From Impatiens glandulifera (lineage: Eukaryota; Streptophyta; Magnoliopsida; Ericales; Balsaminaceae), in assembly GCF_907164915.1 (NCBI RefSeq), contig NC_061862.1, positions 91,653,995 to 91,717,994 of the forward strand: a DNA stretch of 64,000 nt. Direction: 5' to 3'. Under the pieces are notes generated by a model, which was not told the origin of the DNA, made no database searches, and worked only from the letters and a program-made list of their open reading frames with translations. Both the position numbers and the translations under genes were made by a program. Shown here one piece after another: positions 1 through 12,300 of this stretch (its first letter is position 1; each line of letters starts with the position of its first letter).

Positions 1-1800
1 TTTGTTCATTATTTCAGCCACACCGTTGTGTTGAGGTGTCTTTGAAAGTGTTTTCTCCAATCTTATGTTGTGATCTCTATAATATCGTTTAAATGGTCCT
101 CTATATTCACCGTCATTGTTTAATTTCACGTATCGCAATTTCCTGTATATTTCTCTCTTAACTCTAGCATAGAAATCTTTAAAAACCTTTTAGAACATGA
201 TCTTTAGTTTTCAAAACATAATATCAAACCTTTTTGGAGTGATCATCAATAAAGGTTACGAAATAATATGCTCCACCAAGAGATTTTTATTACATAAAAC
301 AAACATCAATATGAATCAAGTCAAGAACATTTGATTTTCTATGTGGATGAAGTGTATGGAATACAACTGTGTGTTTTTCCAGCTAAGCAAACATCACAGG
401 TTTTCAGAGATGTACCTTGCAAATCGGGAAGAAATTGTTTTCTAGCGAGAGTTTGAAGTCACTTCTCACTAATATGGCCGAGTCTCTTGTGCCACAAATC
501 AATGTCCACATCTTTCTGAATTAAGTTTATCTCTCCCTTGTACAATTTAGTTTTCACTACATACAACATGTTCGTCTTCATTCCTCTAGCCATCACGAGA
601 GAACCTTTGGTGAACTTTCACTTACCTTCACTAAAATAATTCCTGAATCCCTCATAGTTGAGTTTTTCCATAAAAATCAAGTTAAGGCGAATGTCTGGAA
701 CGTGTCTCACATCTCTAAGTATTAATTTTTATCCAATTGTAGTCTCTAAACAAATGTCGTTGATACCCGTTATCTTCGATCAACCGTCGTTACCCATTCT
801 TAGATTGCAAAGATCTCATCTCGAATATGTAGAGAAAAAATCTCCATAAGAAGTAACGTGAAAAGAAGCACTGGAATCAATCACTCAATCATTATCTTGA
901 CTTATGAGATTAACACAACCATCCTCGCACACGATGGTAGCGTCGCCTTCTACAACCACATTGGATTTTTTTCACCCTTCTAACCTTCATTTTGTTCTCA
1001 TTTCCATATTTGGCATTATCTTCTCATGTGCCCTAGTTTGTTACAATGATAACACTTAAAACCACAACGAGACTTCGATATTCCTTTGTCCGAGTCATTC
1101 TTTTCATTTTTGTCGTGTGAAGATATGTTCTTACTCCTCCACACGACTTTGAGTTTTCACCTACTAGGGCTATTGAAGTTGTTTTATATTTATCTCTTCT
1201 TTTATCCTCTTCATTGAAAAGAAATTCTTTAACCATGTACATGGTTAGAATACATCATTCGCTGAATTTCTCAACGAAATCACCAACGATTCCTAATTAT
1301 CCGGTAACGAGTTGAGAAGTAGTAGAGCTTGTAGTTCATCATCGAGAGTGATATACATCGATATCATCTGATTTACAAAGCCAATAAACTTTCTAGTGTG
1401 CTCTGTCATACTCTCACTTTCTTTGTACTTCAAGTTCACGATTCGTCAAATTAGCATCTCCTTGTTTCTTGAAGATCCTTCTCGAACATCGACTCCAACT
1501 TCTTCCAAAGTGTTTGTGCATCATTCTCTTCTGCATTGTGGTGGAAAATATTTTGGTCAACTCAATACTTGATCGTAACAGTTTCTTTCCAATTCATAAT
1601 TTTCCAATCTTCATCTCTAGTCGCGTTTGTCTTTGTCATACCTTGTACAAGCCTAAACAAATCTCTACAAATCCAGCATCTTGTGTTTTTAGACCGAAAA
1701 GTTCGTCGAGGTTAGCTTTATCATCCCGATCAAATTTTGTTCCTCCATTGGGAACACACAAAATTTGATCACTCCAACCAAATGATTTATTGCCACTTGT
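1..1800 (-). pseudogene. Decayed Ty1/copia polyprotein (gag to integrase)
   Basis: Read on the minus strand, pieces of a copia polyprotein follow one another in the right order with many stops between them. Near 1240-1800 there is gag-like text. A CCHC zinc knuckle (CYHCNKLGH) lies near 1015-1055. A protease-like active site (IDSSASFHVTS) lies near 865-905. A pre-integrase zinc domain (LWHKRLGHISE, then TCDVCLAGKTH) lies near 365-520, and the integrase phrase TPQHNGVAEIMNK sits at the very window edge. The element continues to the left of the window. Domain order and wording resemble Tork/TNT1-type copia elements. The frame is broken repeatedly, so it is dead. I could not locate its LTR with confidence; 1800-2250 may hold its leader. 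Confidence 0.8.
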
Positions 1801-2639
1801 TAGGAAAACACTTCTTTATAATAACTGTGGAATAGTTGTTCTTTCGTTCTTTTTATGCCCCAATGAGATAATCAAGAGAATCAAATTAAATAGTAAACAA
1901 CCAAACTAAGCACACATAGACACATCGATTTTAGCGTAGAAAATCTATTCAAGATAAAAAGAAACACGGGACCCGTAAGCCTCTTAAAAACTCATTCACT
2001 AAATTAAAGTGAATTGCACCAAAGTGTTCTCTAGTACCCCAAAGGTTCACTAATACAAAGTTTTCACCTTTAATGGTGGATTACAAGAACAATGACGAGA
2101 AAAAAATCTTACCAAAATAGAATACTCAAACGAGTATCTAAGAGAAATCTAAACAAATATTTAAACTAGTTAGATTGTAGAGAACTCTGTGAGGACTCAC
2201 CACCTGTGATTCGAGCCAAAACCGACACAATTCAATTGCTCGATCACCTCGTCAAACTCTGAATAGTTAACTATACTTTTGTTTATTCTCTTTGATTTTC
2301 TGTTTTCTATTATTGTATCATTGCTTTTATTATATATAATAAGATAATATAATATATAATCATAGAATATAATATATATAATAATATAATATATGATGAT
2401 ATATTATATATTATTAATCTAAGTCTAATGGGTCCGTCACCCAACACAATTATATGTTTTTTTTTCATTTTGAATGTATAAAGTGGGAGAGTCAATAATC
2501 AAATATAGACAAACCCTAGTTATGATTAAATAATGACAATCAAAAAACCCTAAAAAAACTTATTAGTATCATTTGCAAAAACAAATAACAGAGATTAAAA
2601 ACGAAAAAAATACAATCAAACACAAATTTTAACTACCCC

Positions 2640-3180
2640 AATCAGGATGTTTATTTTCATATAAACTTGTTGCGTCATAAGGCCTTCTCCCCCTTTTCCT
2701 TTCTCTTGCGATGCAAGGAGACTAAATTGAAGAAGATGTTGCCTACTTATTCCCATTGTGTAATCTTTCTTTGTACAGACCCGTGCTAATCTGATAGAAA
2801 ACGTTTTTTTAAGGACTTCAAGGTTCTTATCTTTTTTGTCCTCTACTTGGATTTCAGAATTTTTGCATTTGCTTCCTTCAGCATCAGCTTTGGTATCATC
2901 TGCATCAACATTGGTATCATTTGTCTCAGTTTATTTAGTCTAAGTATCTTTCTCTCTAGTTTCCTCTATTACAACTTGACTTGTTTGAGAATCAACTTCC
3001 TTTTTTTTCTTCCTCAACCTCTATTTCATTACAAAATTTATCATCTTCTTAATTAGAGTCCTCTTTACCCTCTTTCCTTTAATTACATTGTTTTCTTCCT
3101 TTTCAGAGTCTTCATTGACTTCAACTTCCTGCACTTCCTCCATATTTTGCATTTTGATGTTAGACTCCTCTGTTTTATTT
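2640..3180 (-). other. Degraded coding-like segment, unrecognised
   Basis: The minus strand reads as an acidic, lysine-rich text (for example TNDTNVDADDTKADAEG) running on for about 100 codons toward 2640 with few stops, then breaking up further upstream. It looks like the remains of an exon with a low-complexity charged region. I recognise no family and see no reliable start, so this may be chance composition. Confidence 0.25.
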
Positions 3181-3709
3181 TTTTACTTTTTTTCTCCCTG
3201 GTCTTTCATTATTCCTGTTGTTCTTCCTTGAACACATTTTGTGCTGGCATGTTGGAAAGTATTGCAGAATGAATCGTTTGTCTTGTCTTCACTAATAAGT
3301 ATATTTTGAATGTATATTTTTTCTTCCCTTTTCGAAACATTTTTATCGTAAAATGTCACTATCGATAAATCATACTTCCAATTAACTTTACAATACATAG
3401 TTTTGTGCTCAATCATTCAATTAGATGAACCTTTTGAGTGAAAGCAATGTAAAATAAAATATAATAATGTAAATTTTATTGAAATCTATCATTAGTTTAA
3501 GTTGTTCAAGACATTATATTTTCTCAACTATATAATGTTACAAATTGACGACTTAGGATAATTTTATTTATTATTGCTGAAAAAAGGTTAACTAAATTTA
3601 TCACTTAAGTTTATGTTTAATTTGAAATAAATTATATTTTAAAATAAACATATTGAACAAATTTAAAGTTCCACATCATAGTGTAAACACCTTAAACAAA
3701 AATAACAAA

Positions 3710-3813
3710 GGCTGTTATTATATAATTAAACAACTAAATTGACAAATTTTGTACTTAGTAAGGCTGTTATTATATAATTAAACAGCTAAATTGAAATTTT
3801 TTGTACTTGATTT
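3710..3813. repeat. 52-bp direct tandem duplication
   Basis: Two adjacent copies of a 52-bp AT-rich unit starting GGCTGTTATTATATAATTAA, with a few substitutions between them. It lies in gene-free DNA. Confidence 0.85.
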
Positions 3814-4380
3814 ATTTCCAAGTATAAGAGATGGTCCATTGTTGTTGTAAGCATAGTGATTAGTCTGAAAAAGGAATACAAATTAACAAGTAACATGAGT
3901 TGGTGACAAAAGCCAGCCACCCTTCTTGCTATTAAATATGTGTTTTTCAAAAATTATATTCTTATTTATTTATAACATTTTTATTTTAATATGGGACAAT
4001 TAATTTTTCATTACCTTTTATGGGTCTTAGTACAAGCTGAACTAATTTAATCGTGATATATAACCACTAGTATTTAAAATGAGTTGTTTTCCAAATATAT
4101 TAATGATATTTTCTATCTATATATATATATATATTATAATGAAATGATTATAAGTTACTTCAAATAAAACAAAAAAAAATACAATTCAATTTCTTCTTAA
4201 TAAAAAGGTCATGATTGAAATGGGGACATAGATGCTGGGTGTAACTTCTATAAAATAAACCATAATTTAAAAATAAATAAATAAATAAACAAACAAACAC
4301 TAAACTATTTAACATGTAATATTTATTTATTTATATTTTTAATTAATCTTCATTAACATTTAAATTATGAAATGTGTTTT

Positions 4381-4470
4381 TGTCAGGTGTGTGTTTCCAA
4401 TAAATAATTACTGAAAATTTAAGTTTGTCAGGTGTGTGTTTCAAATAAATAATTACTGAAAATTTAAGTT
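4381..4470. repeat. 45-bp direct tandem duplication
   Basis: Two adjacent copies of a 45-bp unit beginning TGTCAGGTGTGTGTTTC, nearly identical. It is a local duplication with no coding content. Confidence 0.85.
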
Positions 4471-5135
4471 TAGTATTGTTCCTAATTTATTGAGTTCTAT
4501 TACATTTGTTTAACACTTTAATTATTATTTTTCTGTGAACTTAATGTTTATCTTTTATTAATTAAAAAATATCATTTTAAATTGATACCAAAGTTTGTTT
4601 AATTAACCTTATTTTAACTTGTTTTAGTTGATATACTTAATTTTATTTAATTAATTAATTAATTTAGAATTAGTTTAGTGAAATAAAAAAAATTGTGGAT
4701 TTATATACTTCCATGTTAAAAATTGCTATATTAAAACAATGAAAGTGAAAAAAAAATTATTTTATACTTTTATAAAATTGGGAATTTATTAAATATTATT
4801 TTGAAAGAAGGATATTTATATATTATTATATTTAATAATAAATTAAATTAATATAAATAATAATAAATAAATAAATAATGCTAAAAATGATAGGAGTAGG
4901 GAAATTGAGAAAGAAATAAGCTGAGAATGAATTATTTAATATCATTTTATTGGATTGAAAAAGAATGAAAAAATGTGAAAAGAGATAATTGAAAGAATAT
5001 TTTTTATTTTTTCAATTAATAAAATTTTGTTTTACAAACTACTTTTTTTAAATTCTCTATTCAAATCATTTTAAAAAAAAAAATTATAACTACAAATTCA
5101 ATTATAAGAGTTCAAATAATATTTTTTTAATTTAT

Positions 5136-5339
5136 AAAATATTTTCACTTTGTTAAATGGTATAAAATCATAAACTAAAATAATTTATTAACTCCTAAAA
5201 TTTTAAATAAAAAATTAATTAGTTTAAAATTTTACATAAAATATTTTCACTTTGTTAAATGGTATAAAATCATAAACTAAAATAATTTATAAACTCCTAA
5301 AATTTTAAATAAAAAATTAATTAGTTTAAAATTTTACAT
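5136..5339. repeat. 102-bp direct tandem duplication
   Basis: Two adjacent 102-bp copies containing TTTTCACTTTGTTAAATGG, differing by about two bases. The near identity indicates a recent duplication in intergenic DNA. Confidence 0.9.
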
Positions 5340-5680
5340 AAAACATATTTGTAGTATTTTAAAATAATAAAATTATAAACTCTAGATCTCATTAGTACAA
5401 TCATATTTAATTGAAAAAAAACTGATCTAAATTTGTTTTATAACTTGATCTAAAAAAATATTATTTTTATCCACTTTTACCTAATGTTTTTTTTTAATCT
5501 AATTTAATAATATTATTTTAATATTAAATTAAAACAAAATCAATATCACTTGTTTATAACTGAAATGTATTTAAAAATGAACTTGTTTTTAAAAATATTC
5601 ATGACTTGATTTATTGTGAAAGTCAATATTTATTATATTTTGACAAAAAATTGTAATTTAAATTCAAATAAAAGAAATAA

Positions 5681-5918
5681 CTGCTCTTCTCCCCCGCAAT
5701 AACTTTCTAAAAATCAAATCTCAGTAATTCTCTCTCTTCTGGTATAGAGAGAGAAAGAGAGATTGTAGTACCTTCTTCCTCAGGTAAACGTTTCTTCATC
5801 CCTTTCATCCTCCATTAAAATGACCTCTACCACTATTTAATGATTCCACAGTATCAGTTACGCTCCCATTAAACATCGTTTCTCTTCTTCCAACGCCACG
5901 AACCATTCAAATTTCCCT

Positions 5919-5950
<32 letters not shown>

Positions 5951-6398
5951 ATCGACGCGTTTCCTTCTGTTTTGTCTTTTTCTCTAGTTCTATTGCACGG
6001 TTCGAAAGAAAATCTTTGGCATCAAGCTATTTCTAAAGAGGAGGAGAAGAAGAAGAAGAGATATTATTCCATTTGTTTGATGCTGCTTGAATGTGTGATT
6101 TTATTTCATTTTTAATTCACCGAAACGCGGCCGGCTGACAAGCGATTGGATTGAAATGTGCCGTTGATTCGTTCTTACGAGAGGATCTTGACAAATCGTT
6201 GTTATCAATGACTGCTGATTCGTAGTGCTCGAGCTTAAATAGTTGGATGGATGTAAGAAAGTAACATGGATATGTTCTTACCTCTGTACTTGTGTCGGTT
6301 AATTTCTTACTGAGAAAATGAAATCGGAAGCTAAAAATTAGGGTTCAGACTTGGAATTATTAGATAGATTTTGATCATTGCCGGTTTCTAAATTAACT
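5681..6398 (+). promoter_or_regulatory. Promoter and 5' leader region of the kinesin-8 gene
   Basis: The sequence changes from AT-rich intergenic DNA to a mixed-composition leader with a GA run near 5745-5762 and a long CT run at about 5929-5948, typical of plant core promoters and 5' UTRs. The transcription start cannot be fixed from sequence. A 5' UTR intron is possible because several AGGTAA-like sites are present. Confidence 0.4.
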
Positions 6399-9300
6399 AT
6401 GCCGAGCATCAGAGCTCCAGCGAGGAAGAAGGCAACCACGCTCACGGTAGTCTTTAAACTTCTCCGTGGTTTTAGCTAGTTGACGAGTCTCACATTTCAA
6501 TCGATGATTGTAGGTTGCTGTGAAATGTAGGCCGCTGGCTGAGAGAGAGCGTGGTCGTGATATTGTACGAGTCAGCAATGATAAGGTTTCTAAACTTCTA
6601 CTTGATTCTCATTTATTGTTCTACTTTAACTTTCCTGGTATTTGCAGGATGTGCTTGTTTTGGATCCTGATCTATCGAAGGATTACCTCGATGTTATACA
6701 GAATCGAACCAAACAACGACAGTATACTTTTGACCATTCATTTGGTCCCAAATCTAGAAATTCGGTATTCAACTCTTTATGATGACTCTAATCTTTTTCC
6801 TTGGATATTTGTTTCCATACTGAATGTTGTCATATTGAATGTTTTCCCTTTAGTCAAAATTTTAGGGTTTCATCAAGTAATAGCAAATTATGTTCTATAC
6901 ATATTTACAATTTTTTTGTTGTTGTTGTAAATTTTCATGGATCGCTAGACCTGTTCAGAATGTTATTTTGAATGTGGATATAGTTCCTCTTGGCAAATTC
7001 GACAGCATCAATATGAAATACATATTCTAGAATCAAAATCTTTACTGGCTGTTATGAATTTTTTCGCATCCATTTGCTTGAGTTGCATGAAATCAAGGCT
7101 AACAATGACATGGATCCAGGATGTTTACAAACGCAGTGTGTCTTCTATAGTCTCTGGGGTGGTTCAAGGTCTCAATGCAACCATATTTGCGTATGGTTCA
7201 ACTGGAAGGTAATATAGAAAACTGTGTTTTACTCTTGTTTTAGTCCTGCTCTTTTCAAATTCATTCACATATTATTCTTATATGGCTGATGGGGAGTTGA
7301 ATGCATGTAATCCAATTTTGGAAACAATTTTATTTTTTTATATTAGAATGTGCATCCAAATGAGATCATGTTTAGAAACTAAACATAGTCAGATTCAAAA
7401 ATTTATTCTGGATTCAGAAACAGAAAGTTTTACCAAATGGACCAATGAGAACGCAACATCATTTATGTATAATCTCATCCTTGATTTGTGCCCTCAAATA
7501 AAATAAAATCTCATCCTTGGTTCATCCCTGCAATATAAGGGGAAGAAGATGATCTTAAGTGCAATTATAGGCTTGTAGTTTCTCACTCAAGGCACTTAGT
7601 ATCACATTGCTTGCTGAGCTTTTAGAATAATTTCTTTCTGCACACAAATTTCAGTCCTTCTCATTATCCAATATGTCAGTTATTTTTTATATGCAAAACT
7701 AGATTTTGTTGTTTGGACTTTTGACTTGGTTCTCCATTAATGTGTTTGTGCAGAGAATTTTACTATGGGTGTAGTATCATGATAGGGTTAGGATATGATT
7801 GTAGATATAGTAAATAGATATAGATTGAAAGGAAGAAGGCCTAAGATGTCAGAATAGAGGATTCCAGATGATAGAAGACTGCAAACTTGTATTTCATTCA
7901 ACATACTATATTAACAAGGGTTTTCCCCTATTTATTTATTAACACAATCATGACATTATATTTACATCATATCCTACTTCTATCCTAATATTTATTTTCA
8001 GTGGCAAGACATATACGATGGTTGGCACTCAACCGGATCCTGGACTCATGGTTCTCAGTTTGCATACCATCTTTGATCTCATTAAAATGGACAATAGCCC
8101 TGATGAGTTTGATGTTTCTTGTTCCTATCTTGAAGTATATAATGAGGTATGTATAATGAAACTTTGTTGTGATCTATTTTCTTTTTTTATGTTGATGTCA
8201 TGAGAAACTATATGTTCTCATAAGTGCAGGTTATCTACGATTTACTTGAAAAATCATCTGGCCATCTAGAGCTAAGGGAGGATCCGGAGCAAGGAATAGT
8301 TGTTGCTGGACTTAGATGCATCAAGGTTTGTTCTTCAACTTTTTCCCTTATTAATCAACATTTACTTTGTTGTTATTCTAAGTTGCATTGTTGCAAGGTG
8401 TTTTTTTTTACTAAAACAGAATTGTATTACAGAAATAGAGGAGTCACAAGCAGAAATACATGAAAGAGAAATATTGAAAACATTAATATCCCCTTAAATC
8501 CTATATTTCCTGTCCAAATTACAAAGTTCATGGGCTGGCATTACATACTGGCTATACAAGGAAATAACTTTTATGGCAGTAAAAGGAAGTAGTTGTTTTA
8601 GCGGCTGTACAATATCCTTTGCCTCCCGAGAGATATTATGACTTAGTCCATATAAGTAAGGGACAAGATTAAGAGCATCTCAGATGATGATTTTGTTTGA
8701 ATCTTTTTGCAGCGAGCATGACTGAAAAAGTAGATGAGTTGCCTTTTGTCAAGGTGGTTATTAGTCTTTTACTATATATCAGTATGGTTTCTTTCCAACT
8801 TAAGCTTGTCTTATCTATAGTTCCAATGCTATGTAGTATCAAATAGGCCATATAACTATAAGATAGAAAGTCCTATGCATTTGTGAGATGCCATTATGTT
8901 GCAGTCTCAAATCTACCGCCTTGCATTTATACACCAGGCATGTCTTTCTTAGCTGTGACACAAGTTGTAGTGATTTTAAGAGAAAATCTATCTTATTCTC
9001 ATGATGATCTAAAACAACCTTGGTTTTACCAAAACTATTTAACATAGAGTATATTATGCCTCTTACGTATTAACAAAGTTGTTGCAAATACGACTTCTAA
9101 TAAATATAAAGAGCTAAGCCTGGAAATTCCAATCTTCGCCATTGGGGACCGATCCAAATCAAACCTTTTGAGGTGTTTTTCACCAGTTCAACTAGGGATA
9201 ATATTTGCTTGCCCTACCCCCGAACACTATAAATATGCAATATCACTTTTAAAACATATATTTACCATGCACCAATCTAACAATTTTAAGTTTATTTTTA

Positions 9301-12300
9301 TTTTGCTTATATGTTATCATATAAATATTTAATATTCTTAGACTATTAATTTATATTATAAATAGTGTAATTAAACTAATTTTTAGTATAAAACATATCA
9401 ATTATAATTATCATAGTATAAATGGTTCCCGCCGAACCTGATGGTTGCATGGATGGTACAAATAAAGAAATCCCTGAAAAGAACAGGGCGGGGACATTAC
9501 TCCCGACCCCGGTCCACACCACTTTAGGTATTTGATTATTTCAAATAAATATCAGGTCTTTGATTATTTCAAATAAATATTAGGTCTCTTACTCAAATCA
9601 GTTTCTCCAATATTCAGTAATCTGGTCCAAGCTCCTATTCTAGTTCTCTATACTTTTATTTTGGTTTTTCTAGCTATAAGGCTTGGCTTCTATTTTGGAG
9701 GTTCAAATAACTTACGTTTATTACCCCAAAAAATGCGTTGCAACTCCACCTTCTTTCCCTGCCTTGTTGGTTGTTTCCATTTTCTTGTCTGGATGTTTTT
9801 AGTTTTTACTGTAGTTGGAGGTGATATCAATTTGACTACACTACATGAAATTTAGGTTCATTCAGCAGACAGGATTCTTGAACTTTTGAACCTGGGGAAC
9901 AGTAGGAGAAAAACAGAAAGCACAGAGGTCAATGAAACATCATCACGGTGAGCTAATCATTGTTCATACATCTTCATTCTACATGTATGCAAAATTGGTG
10001 ATGTTACACAACTTATCACTTAGTTATTTAGATTAAGCTCAAATTAAGTTTAAAAAAAAAAGTTATACTAGAAAATCTGGCTTAGTTTGATAAGATAAGC
10101 TGTCTTAACTTGGTAATATAGTAAGAATATACAAAAATACAACTTTAATCCTTGTAAATTAATCAAATTATGTTTCTATAAGGGTAAAATAATCTTGAAG
10201 TATTTTCCCGGCATTAGTTCCATATTTTCTCAGATCAAACGTACATATCAAATATTTAAATTTAGATATTTTCTTTTGATGTATTCAACATTTATTTTCC
10301 AAACCATTAAACTAATTCGGCGCTTAGTTTGATATGTTGAAATTGTATGACCAGCTCTCACGCTGTTCTGGAGATCAAAGTGACCAGAAGAAGAAGGAAT
10401 AAATATCAAAGCCAAATTATTAAAGGAAAACTTTCTCTTGTTGATTTGGCTGGCAGGTTTGTTTGACAATATACTGTGATGTATATTATATACATCACAT
10501 TTTTTTGGATGTTTCTTTATGCTGCATTTGCAATTCACATTAGTTATCTCTTATAGTGAACGAGCCTCTGAAACAAATAGTGGTGGCCAAAAGCTCAGGG
10601 ATGGTGCCAACATCAATCGTTCACTTCTTGCCCTAGCAAACTGCATAAACGCCCTTGGGAAACAACAGAAGAAGGGTCTAGCTTATGTTCCATACAGGAA
10701 TAGGTGTGTGTTTGTTCCTGCCATTCGACTTTTTCCCCCTTGTTAAATGTTCTTACTATTTTCTTCGATTTTCACAGCAAATTGACTAGAATACTTAAAG
10801 ATGGTCTGAGTGGCAATTCTCAAACAGTGATGATTGCAACTATATCACCTGCAGATACCCAGTATCATCACACTGTAAATACTCTGAAATACGCTGACCG
10901 AGCGAAGGAGATAAAGACTCACATACAGGTTCGGATAGTTATATGTATCTTTTTTCATTGCTTCTTCTTTCAACAAAATATAGCTGAATTATTAACCCTA
11001 TTCTTGTAATCACATAATTACTACCCCACTTTTGCATTGGATGTAGTCTTAGTGAAAGTCTCAATCTCTCAAAAAAAGAGTCACTATCCCAATACATACA
11101 TATATAACAAATATCAAGACAAGCTCTTTCTAGGAGGGGATATGCTGGAGGTTTTCTTCATCTGATCTAAAAAGAAGAGGGAAGGGAGGGAATATTTATC
11201 AGAGTGATCTATTCTTATAAATAGGAAAGTAGATTTTTATTTTGTTTTGAAAATGTTAATGAGCTTTGTCCCCTGCCACGAAGCTAAACGAACCTTCGTA
11301 ATTAGGAAAAGAGGTATTTAGCTTATATCTTAAACCCAAAAGGAGAGAAAAAATGGTGGATAGCAAAACAGGCTTCGCTTCTACGATAGTGAAATAGAAG
11401 TGACAACTGAATCAAACGTACCAACAACATACAAATCTTACATGACAAGGAAACAAAGTGAATAAAACAACTCTAGAAAACTATCTTGCCTTAGGACTTG
11501 TAGTTTTAGTGATTTGGTTGGCATCAATGTCCCATGACTTGTACCTAAAACAATGACATGCATCTTGTGGAGCTTGTTTGATGTAGGTTTCTTTTTCAAA
11601 ATAAACCTTATTTTTGGAAAGAAAAAAGTTGTTTTATGAAAAAGTGGATCATTTGAGTTTGTTTAGGTTAAATGACTAAAATATGTTTTGGTATGTAATA
11701 TTTTTAAATGTTATAAAGAATAAAGTAAAGATATTTCGATATTTTAATTGATGATTTGATAGAAGTGATTGATGATGTTAGTGAATCCAACACCAAACAA
11801 GCCCATAGTTTATGTGGTAAAAGTCTTGGAGCTTGTTGGATGTAAGGTTATTTGGAAATAATCTGGATTATTCGAAGAAATATTTTTTGATGTAAAAATG
11901 GATTATTTGGGTTAAATGACTAAATATTATTTTTTTGAAAATGGTCCTGTGAAGACTGAATATTTTTATTCCATATTTAAAATGTTAAAAAGATAGAGTA
12001 AAGATAATTTGGTATTTTGATTGATGATTGGAATAAGTTGATTCACTTGATTGATAAAGTAATTGATGATTAGATTTAATATAATTTAAGAGGTTGAGTT
12101 CTCAAACTTGCGTGAGGTTTTGTGTATTTATATTTTGGTTCCTTGATCAAGTAATTCCCATGATAATATATTACCTATTTTTTAATACTTAACATCTTGG
12201 TCTAGCTACATGCGATTTGTCAGACTCAAGATCTCGTACCTGCAAACAGGAGAGTTGTCAATGCAAATCAACACACTCATTTGATACAAGTCTATGAACT

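Larger units (their letters stand above)
3814..5680. other. AT-rich intergenic DNA
   Basis: No coding potential is seen. The stretch consists of A/T tracts, an (AT)n run near 4121-4135, ATAA/TTTA runs and two further short tandem duplications listed separately. It ends at the CT-rich leader of the kinesin gene. Confidence 0.6.
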